A stretch of 64,000 nucleotides of DNA, taken from contig OX359249.1 in NCBI GenBank assembly GCA_947179485.1, forward strand, positions 36,070,250 through 36,134,249, in the 5' to 3' direction. A program made the translations under genes and the position numbers. Below the pieces are notes generated by a model. It was not told the origin of the DNA. It ran no database searches and saw only the letters and a program-made list of their open reading frames with translations. The first letter of the stretch is position 1, and the number at the start of each line of letters is the position of its first letter. Source of the stretch: Allacma fusca. Lineage: Eukaryota; Arthropoda; Collembola; Symphypleona; Sminthuridae. This document shows, in pieces, positions 1-11,900 of this stretch.

Positions 1-1348
1 TAAATACTATATAGCTATGTAGTAGCAAACAAGCAAACACATGAAATGACGATGATATGCTCAAGCTGTCAATCTGGCAATGCAAGTTACAACCAACATA
101 AAGATTAGAGATAAAGGAGCCAATTAATACTTTTTGCAAAAGATATTGAACAAGAAAACTCTTTTGAAATATGATTATCGCATTTTCCTCACCAAAGGCT
201 GTAGATTGTGACGCTGCGGAGAAGTGGAGAATGCCTACTTTTACGCCGCTATTCATGATTGCATCACCAAGGGAACCATGAGTTTTAGGCCATGTGCATA
301 AATAATGGATAGCCTTACCTAAGGTAGGATTTACCTGCAAATCTAGTCACAGTAATGACTCAGAGAATCAATAAATCCCTTGTTGTAAACAAAGAAAAAC
401 AATATTAGCACTACACTCACAGTAGGTATTTTATGTGTAAAAGGCATTCGGTCCAAAGCGTCCTTCGTTCATCTCGCTAAGACGTGCACTCTCAAAAGTG
501 CAAATAATACAATCCGGCCCGAGGCAAATTAGCCAATAATGACTTTTCAAGCAAGGAAATTTAATTTCTTTATGTACTTGTAAACAATGATCAATGCTAC
601 TCGGAAAATCAACAGCTAATGGCTAATTATCAACCCAAGTCCTCAATTGATTTCAGCTTGTGCGCATTCTTCATTACTTATCATTTTCTATTTTGTGTAT
701 CTATCAGCTTGATTTACTCCCGAGTCTGCTCTTGTGGAATTTAAATGGTTCTCATGTAACGAATCCACCTTGGGTGTGCAGAACAGGACTGGAATTATTA
801 TCAATAGTCAGAGGCAAGAATTAAAATCAAAGCAATGAGTCAACAGGAGTTAATTCATTAAGCCAAATGAACGGTGGGAAGTCGGCATGTAAAAGGAAGG
901 AGAGACTCGGAGTGTGCAGACAGATCAAAATGTAAATGTGTGCATAGCATGGGTACTCAGGCCTGCTCATCGACCAGCAACATGATCCTTTGTTAGACAT
1001 TATTTCATTATATTTTATTATTATTGGTTCTTCAGGCTCTCGCATTACCCACTGATGTAGTCAGACACGTCACTCTCACAGACTCTACTGCCAAGTTACG
1101 CCTCTGCAACTCAATGAACCTCGCGAGAACTTTGCAATTAATCTCGACTTTGCAGGTCAAAATGCAACGTATCTACATACTTCCCTGCGGGTTCAGATTC
1201 TTCCCTACTGATACAGGCACATATACGCATATAGGTATAGATACTAAATACCTACAACTCTATTGTCAACCCATTCGAACTTGTTAGCCATCAACAGAGA
1301 GCTGGGTAAGCTGCTAATAGGGAAGAGAGTCAGTAATTAGTCCTGTGA

Positions 1349-2077
1349 TTAGAAATCTGCCTTACCTATGTAAACCTGGTGAGGTACCAGTTGTGACCCC
1401 TGGCATACACACAGGATGGTATTGCAGTCATGGGTTAAAAATTCAAATGCAGAACTTTTCCACTGCAACTGTGAGAGACAGTTGAACACCGCACCGGAGT
1501 AGCTCACTTCAGTGTCCATTTCAACTTTTAAAAAACTCTTTGGGTCCATTACCAGATTAGGTTTTGCTATAATGTTATAATGCTGACTCTTCTGCAGCCC
1601 AAGTTTGAGTTTGAGAGAAGGATTTAATTTAATTTTGATGTAGCCGTGCCCTTGCTTGCTCGCATATGTACATACATACATACAAATGCACATAGACTGT
1701 GACTCCGCATCAGGCACCACTGATGCCGTGAGGGAAGTTAAAAGAACAACTTGGAGGCATTCCTTATTAAAACCAGTGCTATACACATTCCCCGCCGTAG
1801 TTTTGTGCATAAATGGAAATAAACAAATGCTGTAGGCAGTAAGTATAGAACGGAGTTTAAAATAATCGGCACCGAGAGGATTTAAATTAGACAGGAAAAA
1901 AAAACAACTTTCAGAAATTGGTTTGTAACATCCGTCCAGAGTGGGATTAGCGAAGGGCATAAACTGAAAGGAGAGCCGGAGCTCAAGTGGGAGAAAAAGC
2001 ATAGAAAATACGTAAAAAAAACTGGCTATGGCCAAACCAGTCCTGGGATTATACAATTTATACACCCATCTCCTCAT
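1349..2077 (-). CDS. Unexplained 242-codon open frame, hypothetical
   Basis: An ATG-started frame of 242 codons is open in an otherwise stop-rich region. The predicted protein starts with a basic, then strongly hydrophobic stretch (about residues 12-35, including SFFYVFSMLFLPLEL), which could be a signal anchor. The rest resembles no family I know. Residues around 130-140 (CICMYVCTYASK) come from a local TACA microsatellite, which argues against an old conserved protein. No introns are needed to keep it open. It may be a chance frame, a lineage-specific gene or part of a non-coding transcript. Length is the only evidence for coding. Confidence 0.18.
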   Translation of the reverse strand: MRRWVYKLYNPRTGLAIASFFYVFSMLFLPLELRLSFQFMPFANPTLDGCYKPISESCFFFLSNLNPLGADYFKLRSILTAYSICLFPFMHKTTAGNVYSTGFNKECLQVVLLTSLTASVVPDAESQSMCICMYVCTYASKQGHGYIKIKLNPSLKLKLGLQKSQHYNIIAKPNLVMDPKSFLKVEMDTEVSYSGAVFNCLSQLQWKSSAFEFLTHDCNTILCVCQGSQLVPHQVYIGKADF

Positions 2078-2701
2078 TGAGAATGTTGAAAAGTAAGACC
2101 AGGTTTACCGCTGCAGAGGAGCGTAAGAATGGAAGTGAAACCATGAAAAGTCACATACCTCCAATGTTTTCTTCGACCTTCAGGAGTGATGAAGGCAATA
2201 TGCACAAGTATTCCCTTTCATATTATTTGACAAGATCATTTTTCTCATCTCCCTGAAATTGCAAGCAAGTTTTGATACACCCTTCCTACACATATGTATG
2301 TAGGAAGGATTTATGAAACAGTACTGGACTTTGAATCCACTCCGAAATTCCAGTTCTTCCTCATGAATGTATGTATTCTGATTATCTTTGCAAAAATCCA
2401 ACTCTTACTGTCAAGCACTCGCTCAGCCCCCAACACACATTACTGATGCATGGCTTTATGTTAATACTCAGTGATGTAACAAGTCATCTTACAGGATTCC
2501 ACTGCCGAATGAATTAAAGACGGAGAGCAATTAAGTAACTACTACATACAGAAAAGTAATAATACATCTCCCGTGTAAGAAAGTTCACTTGGAGTTGACT
2601 AGTGACAGTGAATAGATATAGTTGGGTCTTGGACGACGGAAAAGGGTAACATAAGGTCGCTCGTAATTTATTTGACTAATTAATGTACAGTTAAATGAGA
2701 G

Positions 2702-2732
2702 GAGCTCCCAGTCCTAGAGAGTCTGGGAGCTC
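2702..2732. repeat. Short perfect inverted repeat (hairpin)
   Basis: Ten-base arms GAGCTCCCAG (2702-2711) and CTGGGAGCTC (2723-2732) are exact reverse complements around an 11-base spacer. The stem is too short for a typical miRNA precursor. No T-run or gene end lies beside it. Confidence 0.6.
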
Positions 2733-4497
2733 TAACTTACTTCTAAGATTGACAGTGGGATTAAATTTAAATCTCTCCTTCAACTTTTGTGCAAACTTTT
2801 CCAACGATCATAATCAATCTTCGCAGCACATTTTCGACACAAGTAATCAAATTAAAGCACACACATAATTACATACACATACGAGTCAACTTTCTAGTAA
2901 TTCCTACAAATTAACAGGAATTCCCGGTATTTAAAAACACTCGAAATCATTCCATACTTTAGTTTGAGCATTATATACAGCTCCGTCCCTCCTCCTCCTC
3001 CTCCTTAGTCAACTTGATCGCTGAGATATTAATGTTTTCAAATCTGTCACGGCAATGCAGATGTATGCACATCCCAAACTTACTTACGAGCCCCTGTCAG
3101 CTGGATATATCGGCAGCACTTCCAGATAAGCATCTTCACTTGTGTTCATTGGCATTTCCCTATCACTCTTTATCCGTCACTCCATCTCACATGCACCTAC
3201 TTGTGTAAAACCTCCTTTGATTAGTTTTTTTTCCTGAGGATGTAACCCTGCTCCTCTTCCATGCTGATTAAATCTGAGCCGATAGCCACATTAATAATTA
3301 TCTGCAGCACTCTCCTCCTTCAAAATAACATTCATTTTTCTTTGTCAATAACAAAGATGTACGCAGGGGCAGAAAACTGAAGCTTTTTTGAAGGAAAACA
3401 CGGGAAAATGAACAAGCGTGCCCTAAATATTTGATAGTATGGATGTTGGAGGATAAATCATGGAATGTTGTTTACCGAATAAAATACAAATAATACACCA
3501 AAGCGTAGGAGATTTTCCTTTAACTGATTTCATTCCTGGGGCCCATTTCCTCCTTATGCTTGGGTTTTTTTTTTCTCTCGCATCTTTTCCCACTTTTCCT
3601 TCCACGGTCATTTAAAATGTAAGAGCGGAAACTATTGTGTAATCAAGCCACGTTTTCCAGTTGAAACTTTGCAATTCTCGAAGCGTCAAACGAATGTAAG
3701 GAAATGCATGTATATGTGTGAAATTATTTGTGTTTTGAAGTGGATGCCGCTAGCCTGACCTGCCTAAAAGACAAGAGGCAAAGAGAGAGAGAGCATACAT
3801 ACAGAACGTACGAAACAGAAGGTTCATGTGTGAAAAATTCAGCGTAAGGAAAGCGCTTGGCTATTCTTTTGATGATACTTCACACGATTTGTGCTCAAAG
3901 ACATGATACGTGAGCTTCAAGCCAATGTTTGCCCATTGATTTCCACATACTTGGAAAATAATATAAGTAGGTTTTAATACATACTTGTACAACTGGAATG
4001 TAGCGGCAGTTGTTTCTGCCTGCGTTCATAGCAAAAGGGTTTTTTTCTAATATGCAGGTAAAAGGGGTTTTTTTTTTTCGTACGTGCTGTGGTCCATGAC
4101 GAATGAAAAACCCCGAGGTAGCACAGTACGGGGAAACATGTGCTAAAGCTCTGAATCAATAAACGTGGTAAGATAGATACTTATATTTATGAAATTATGT
4201 ATGTAATTATGCCATGTCATTGGTCATGCAAATTTAGTTTCACATTGATCAAGCGTGTCAAGTGCGTACATTGTTTAACAACTTTTATTACAATCAGCAG
4301 GATACCAAAAGATAAACCCTGTACTAAACACGTATCTATATTCCAATTGTTTCAGAGGATTCCTCGTACTGAAAAAGTCTAAACATGATTTCTTCATTGT
4401 GCAAGCAGGAGACGTAATGTTAAACATACGTTGATACAGTTAGGCTGAACGTAACATGTGATTACAGAATTATTCTTTTGATGGTAATTGAACCTTG

Positions 4498-4519
4498 GTG
4501 AGTGAGTGAGTGAGTGAGT
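4498..4519. repeat. GTGA tetranucleotide microsatellite
   Basis: About five uninterrupted tandem copies of GTGA, ending in GTAG. It is an ordinary simple repeat. Confidence 0.85.
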
Positions 4520-7285
4520 AGCGTGGATGTGTAAAAGTCAAAGTTTCAAAAGGGTGTTTCTATATGTACTCATACACAATGGGAATATGAGTCAGTAGGT
4601 AATAAGGAGAGGAGCACTCGAGCAGGTGCATTTTGTTATCCTACCCATAAGTCAGCCATAAACTACGGAATGTACATACAAGCAAACAAACAAACAAGCA
4701 TGCACCCAAGGTATGAGCTGCAGGGGTTGGAAGATCCACTGGATGAGGATGAACTACAAGGTAACAAAAAAAGACTGAAAATGATTTTTGTCAAGGTTGA
4801 GCAGACCCTTGGGCAGATTTTTAATTTGAGCATTTAACTCAACGGCCACAATTTTTGCATTTCCATCGCCCAGTTTAAAAAGGATCTTTCAAATGAAACC
4901 TTAAGCCCTTTTCACATAGGGAGTGATTTTAGCAATCCGCCTAGTGACTACGGTTTTTGATACTCCTGCTCCTGTGAGAGGAAGTTACTTAGCTATTGCT
5001 TGCTTTGAGAAAAACCAGTCCTTGATGGAGGAGCTGGCTACGTTGCTACTCAATTTGCAAAATAACTCCTATTATTTTCTTACTGCTGAATGGGATTCAA
5101 CTAGTCATATCATCTTAATCCGGCTTCATGTCCTTATTAATCCTTGATCTTATATTCCTGACACTTAATTTTATACAACATTTTTAACTTCTGTATTCCG
5201 GATATTTTCCCCCCTTGATGACATGTATTCCGGTCATTTGGAGAAGCACAGGTGTAAACGATTTGTTCAAGTGGGTGGGAAGTGGGTTTCTCAAGAAGGA
5301 AATCCAACCAAAAAACTTGTAGGTCGTCATGTGTAAACTGACACTTACAGGGGAAACGTAAACATGCGTGTACATTAACGAACTGACAATTAGCTGGGAG
5401 TTCCCCCAAAATGCCATAAATGACATTTTTACAAACATGATTTTTGTGAATCAATCTGTATTCTAAATGCTGTAGCTCCTAAAATTTTTTTTTTAAACCC
5501 CTCTAGAATTTCCTTGTTTCATAAGCCTACGACAGTATTTGTATTCAAGGAATTCCTTCTCATCCCATTGTTCATAAAATATCTTGGAGGAAGAAAAATA
5601 TGTAAATCCCTTTCTACTGTAGCTGTATCATAAATCCTAGACATTTTCAAGAAAAATGTGCCACGAGTAATCCCATAATTAGACATGAAACGCTAATTAA
5701 TTATGTCAGTTTATTTAAATACACAAATAAACTCACTCTAACGCTTTTGTCAATCATCCCTTTTTCAGTTAATGTTTTGGGAAAAGTGAGAAAGTTTGGA
5801 GGAAGTGTGCTCGCATGTTGGCTTCGAGGTTTCCTTTCTTGACTGCCATTGCCAGTAAATGTAATTAATTTGAGGCTTGTTGTGATTATTCATTTCTGTC
5901 ACTACTCTAATGGGTGGAAGGATGTGTTTATTAGGGTGCTTTTTTTTTAAGAAAGACGAACTTTCGTCACGCAATGGAAACAATAATGATAATTATACTG
6001 TAACCATACATATCCTCAGATTTAAGTTACTCTGTCCAACCCAGAAATCCATGACAGTTCCCAACTTATCAAGTTCCACCGCAATAAGTGAGAATGAGAC
6101 TTGTTGGGGATTCAATAGAAAACCCCGTAATCGCGCAACATCCCCATTCACAGATTGATACTTGAATGTGTAACAGACACAGAAGTAAACAATTTATGAT
6201 TTGAAAAGTTTCAAACCAAAATACAAAGAGTGAGACCGCAAAGAAAAACAAATTGAAAGTTTTTCAAGAATGTGCTCTCCTCCAATATCAACGCATTGTT
6301 TCTTGTTCTGGTATCTTCTGCGTAATCCCGTTGGCGGGCCCATAGCCCCTGCAGTATGCATGGAATCACTTCCCAACATCCCAACTGTAACCAACCCACT
6401 TTAAAAGTCATTTAAAATACAAAAGTATTGATGCGGCCAAGTTGGTTTTACCTGACTGAATTTCTTATATTCTCTCACTGCGGTGACGACTAACCAAAGC
6501 ACAGATTTCAAAACGGAGTGTCCAAATTCCTTCCACAAGAGAAGGAATCCATTGTTGCTTCAGACTTTTTAAACTCAATTTAGATAGCTAAAAGGATATT
6601 AATATAGTCCAGAGAGCTGTATGAGTAATGACATGAAAAATACATAAGAGAATTATGCAGTAGAGAAATATCTTCCCAGAGCAACTCATTTAGTTGCTGC
6701 TAATGCCACAACAGCCTATGCAAAACACTTGTAAGTATTCACGGCATTGTTTGATATTCTAATTATAGCTGAAAGTGCTGAAGCTAACTACGTTTTAGAA
6801 ATGACATGAGATCCCATACTGGCCTCATGCTGAATATCTCATGCATACCTAAGGACGTGACAGTAGCAAGAATTTCAGGAACGGTTTCAGGGTACGACTG
6901 ACGGAAAGGAAAAGTTGGAGCGGAGGGTTGGAGATCAAAATGGCAGTGTAGCCTTTCCCCCCCACTATCGGGAGAGCTCTGACTTGTGTAATAGAAGGTT
7001 GGATTAGAAGCCAGGAGACTGCTTACGATCCCGTGTTTTTGTTCTGAATAAGCCTAAACGACAGTATATCATGTGCTGGAAATTAATTTGTCACTAATGA
7101 TCTACACTATTTCAAGAATGAGAGGGCTACAGTCTCACATAATGACATTTTATGACTGCTCATGTGAGCACCTCGTATACAGATTGCAAGTCTCCCCACA
7201 CTAGTGCTCCAACAAGATTATTTCCATTTGAGGTGGCATTTATTAGAAGATGCAGTGACACTTGAGATCAATACTCAGTCCTGGA

Positions 7286-7306
7286 CTCTCTCTCTCTCTC
7301 TCTCTC
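7286..7306. repeat. CT dinucleotide microsatellite
   Basis: About ten tandem CT units, followed by a C/T-rich tail. Confidence 0.85.
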
Positions 7307-8843
7307 CTCCCTTCATTCTCTTTGCCACGGAGGAGACAAATCCTTAAACTAGGCAAAGAATACCGGAGTTCCTAATGAAGCATCTCTTGTTAAAAGTGGT
7401 AGGAAAATTAGCAACAAAAGGAAAGTGGCAAAGGAGAATTTCCGTGTTCCAAAAACTAATCATGGACTCCTACGATAATTGATAGCAGAGAGTAATTGGT
7501 ACGTATTATATATCATGGAGACAGTTTCATCAAGTGCGTGCAAGGAAGCAAGGGGATGATTAATAGTGTCTGTGTGTTCAGCATAGATGTAGGGAGCTTA
7601 AGGAAGTGGAAAACATGAGACTAAAAAATACAAGAATCAACACTGCTTTTACTACGACTACTACTGGAAAAAAAGGGGCTAAACCAAGTCGGGAACCAAC
7701 CTTGTAGACTCCATCAATCACTTTAGTAATTTCGGTAGCCTCCATGTTGATAAGGGTTGTTGTGAACTCAGTTAAATCAGAATATTTTGAAACAGTTTAG
7801 AGTCTTGCACTTGCACTTGGTTTTTTTTTTTTTTCTTCGTTCAAAATATGTTTTGCAGCACAGAAACAATCAAATGAATAGAATGGAGTTCAAAAATGTA
7901 ATGATTCTCTCGCACCAATGTAAACAATGTTCCAATCCTAGGCTACTTTTGGTAACTTTCGGAATTTAAAACTTTTGCTGAACAGTTGCCAACCGTCGAA
8001 ACTTTGACAATTAGTTTGCTCGCGTGGAGGTGGTGGTAGGGAAATTGTACCAGGGAACAGATTCGAGAAATGCTCATTTATCCCCACGGATGAGTAAGGA
8101 TCAGTTCAATTATCTTCCTATCAATAAACATTTCTCATGTACTTTCAGTTCTTTTATAAAATGATCACCTTTAAAAATGGTAATTGGGAGTTACTAGTAG
8201 TAAGTAAACATTAAAGCCTCGTGGGGGATGAAGCACATTCCGGTCCATTAACGTAGTCACACAAGTATACAGATCCCGGGATTTCTCACTTAAACGACTC
8301 TCCTCTCAAAATCCAAATTGTCCTGATGAATATGGAAAACAGTAGTGTATTCAGGCAGTGACAATCCCTTCATGTTGAACTTCCGACTCTGTTGACGTCC
8401 TCGACACGAGCTCTGTGCAATAAGTGTGCAAATGAGTGGCTTGTTATCCACTTATAGGAAAATGGCTTCGGAAACCGTTGACGTGAAGGGAAAAAAAAAT
8501 ACTCGGGATACTATAATTTAATACTTTCGAATACCCACCACTATAAAATTGGTAGTTAAATACCCAAAGTAAGACTTTTGGTCACGACGCCCCACCGCAC
8601 AATGTATAGTTACGGTTAAAAACTAATATATCAGGAGTAAAATGTGAGCATCTGCGGTTTTACTCAAATGGTGCTTCACTTCACTTTCAAGTTTTTATGG
8701 AAAAAACTCTGCTTCAGCTGATCCGTCAGACTCCTAGAACTGCATTCCACTGACTGCAGCTGAGATAGCAGACACAAGACTTACAAATCGCCGTGGAGAG
8801 AGAAAGAGAGAGGTGAGTCTTGAGTCAAGACAGCGTGTGAGCA

Positions 8844-8972
8844 ATGCACAGTGTTCCTCTCATTCTTGCCCATGCTGCTGGCTGGTGGTTCCTTCGCGCT
8901 TTTGCTCTGGCTGTATATGAAGTTGCCGTACCCGAGTATGTTGTCTTCAGCAGCGTTCTTGTAAAAGGTTAA
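8844..8972 (+). CDS. Candidate small ORF or first coding exon, unknown
   Basis: An ATG opens 42 codons whose product is mostly hydrophobic (it begins MHSVPLILAHAAGWWFLRAF), like a signal sequence or a single membrane segment. A second overlapping frame with ATG at 8871 also gives a hydrophobic peptide, so the composition alone is weak evidence. Just upstream (about 8797-8812) is a GAGA-rich stretch ending in a GTGAGT donor-like hexamer, so this could be the 5' end of a gene with a long first intron. I cannot link it to a later exon. Treat as speculative. Confidence 0.12.
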   Translation: MHSVPLILAHAAGWWFLRAFALAVYEVAVPEYVVFSSVLVKG

Positions 8973-8989
8973 CAGCTACATATTACGGA

Positions 8990-11900
8990 GGGAGGAGGTA
9001 AAGCCCAACCTTCTTCTTTTTCCTCTTGGTCTTTTGCTATGAATTTTCCGTCTCTTGACGGTTCATACTGTATGTATGTACGTAAACAGGATTATGAATG
9101 AAGGCGCACTTTTTTTTAGAGAGGAAAATCCGTAGACTTGCCTTCAGAATGGTTCATCTGTATCTACTTCGTCCCTTCCATAATCATTCTGTAGGGACGT
9201 ATCTGTAATTTGTATCTCCAAGATAGGGTTTGTTTCGAAGGTATTTAGTAGCAAGTGGAGTCCTGCTAATGTGTGTGTAGTATGCTGAGGTAACTATTAT
9301 AAAGGCTGGCTGTGGTTCCCCAGGGTGACGAAGTTCTTGTCCATTTAAACCAAGTAAAAGTTTTCTTGTTTCTCTCATTCTCGTGTCCATTTCCATATTT
9401 TGTGTGTGTATGTGTTTGTGTGTGTGTGTGTGTCTGTGTGTGTGTATCTGTTGTGTATGTGTGGACGATGTTCACCTGAATACTAGTTGTTAAACCTGCA
9501 ATTTAGCTTGTAATAATTCAACTCGCATGATTACATACCCTGGAGAAAAAGAACCACATTTACTAATGTACAGGAACGGCTGAACTACTTTCCCAACGAT
9601 TAAGCATCAGATGCAACATTATTATTGATGCGAACTTATCTCTTTCTTGCAGATTTCTCACAATAATGTGAACCAACAACTTTGGGACAAAAATCAATTT
9701 GCAGTTTGCATTGTAAATTTGAGCAGTGGGTCTGTAGCGTATCGTCTATACTCTGGAGATAGGCCGTTCGAGCCCATACCCATGCATGAGCTCAAATTGC
9801 ATCTTACTAATGATGACAGACTGTCTGGCTGATTTCAGGTGATTCCTCATTCTACACACTTTGGAAAAGTCATGCTGTCTAGACTGGGCCTCAAACCGAT
9901 TCAATGTTTGTTACTACAGCCATAAGTTTGTAAACAACTGCCAGGAAAAGATGCACTTTTTTTTCTCTCCTCTGATTTCAGCAGTATTGTTTATGGGCTG
10001 GTTTAGGAGGAGTCTCACTCGACTGACAGTTTAAAGTAAAAGTTGCTATCCAAATACTCGTTTAATTTATGACAAATCTGAAATGTAAGTAAAGGCATAT
10101 ATCATCTAATTCTTAGCCTAATGATAGCACAATGAGGGGATGAATAATAAAATACTATTGGATCCTTTCCTAGCATGTTTAAAGTGGGTGATGGTGTGAG
10201 AAATTAAGCTGACGAAAGTAAGCAATCTTCAAGTCTCAATTAAGCGTAATCACAAGGGTCATGTTTTCTCGTTAGTAATTGTTCCTATCAACAGGCTGGC
10301 ATTAGATGTCAGGGAACAATAGAATGTCGCATCATATCCATTATTATTCTTCCTTGCTCTTGTACAGTATTTGTGATTACAATTATAAACATCCCCTGCT
10401 CCCCCTCGGCGACATTAACTTCATGTCCAGGCTCCATCCGTCGTAGCAAACAATCATTAACTACACATTAAGTATTTTTGAGGGATTTCCTAATTTGATG
10501 ATGCCCTATATAATTTGAAACTTATGAGAAACAGTGTTTCCTCGGGTTGGACTAACGTATACCTAACTATAATAGCAAGCCCCATCATATTTTATCCGCA
10601 TGAAAGGATACAGGGCTCGTTGGCAATGAACTTCATCTCAGCGGCTCAGAAGTTTGGTCGGTCAAGATTACAATCATTTTTATGAACCTTAAATTATAAG
10701 ATCTATATCTAGGTTTTTGTTCTGTAAGAATTTTCTAACCGGACCCCAGCATTGTAACTCCCCACAGGAACTCTTTTAGGATGTTATACAGTCATTGCGT
10801 TGAAAGTACGACATTGTACTGAATGCATGACAATTTTATGTAAAAGTTTTATTTTGGAGAAAAACACTTTAATGTTCTTTACAACTTCTTCTAACCCTAA
10901 TAGATGTACTTTTATTCATGGGGAAGATAGAATTATATGGGGAAAGAAACGCACCCCCTTTCTCCAAGTTTGCTCCTGAATTGTAATGACCTTTTGTTTG
11001 AGAGCTAGAACGGATGTATTTACAAAAAAAACTTATGGCCCTGGATCCTCCCTAGTATCGGTTCAGTGTTGGGAGTACAGAATATGAGTCCGCATCGTCC
11101 TCACTTCATGAATGTGTTACGCTGTCTGGGTAAAAGACCGGGATTCCTATCCATACGCTGGTACAAGACAAGAGACGAGGGTGAAAACTGTGAGGAGGAA
11201 GAGAGAGTCGTAAGGAAAAAGAGAAGTAAGTACAAGTGAGTTGTCTTATTTTGGGGTAAAGTACTTCTGAATGAACGTATTCATAAAGAAAGGAAATGAA
11301 TTGAACTGGAGACGCAGGGTAACTAACCGTTGCTTATGGGGTGCACTTACACGCGTACATTTGTATGCATTATGCAGGGAGACTACCCACACCCGAAGTA
11401 CTTTTCGGTGGACGGAGTGAGTTCAACCAAGGCAAGTTGATGACTGGGAAACGTGCACCAATACATATTAAATGTGGAGGAACTTCTCTCAAAGGAAACC
11501 ACTGCTATTCTTTTCTCATGGTGAGTGTAAGTATTTCATAATATTCCAACTTTTTGTTGCCAAAAGAAAACAAGCAAAATATCTGATCCTAGGGTAGATC
11601 GAATGAACTATAGTGCTTTTAGGAAAATCCGTTCGTAGCTCCAGAAACTACTGGATACATTTGCAAAGGGGAGAAAATGCAGAAACATGTAGAGTAAGTG
11701 CCTTCCTCTTTTACATGTTTCGTCTTCCGAGGCTCTTCTTCTTGTCTCCCATCGTTCCATTCATACCCGGCTTTTTCCCTTGTACTTCCCACAGACACAC
11801 TTATATTTTGCCGGTTTTGATTTTCTTCTCTTCTCTTCTCTTCCCTTTTTTTATATTTTTTTACTTCAACTTTATTTCCACCCTGGGAGCTTTCGACTCT

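Larger units (their letters stand above)
1..8700. other. Gene-poor region, no confident gene
   Basis: I find no recognisable protein, RNA gene or convincing multi-exon model here. The sequence is AT-rich with stops in all frames at normal density, apart from the long frame at 1349-2077. It contains short simple repeats (TACA-type near 1668-1685, GTGA near 4498-4519, CT near 7286-7306) and a small hairpin near 2702-2732. It could be intergenic DNA or part of a very large intron; the sequence does not decide. Confidence 0.6.

Noticed and set aside
9266-9475. Minus-strand frame rich in Thr-His repeats
   Set aside because: A direct translation of the TG microsatellite.
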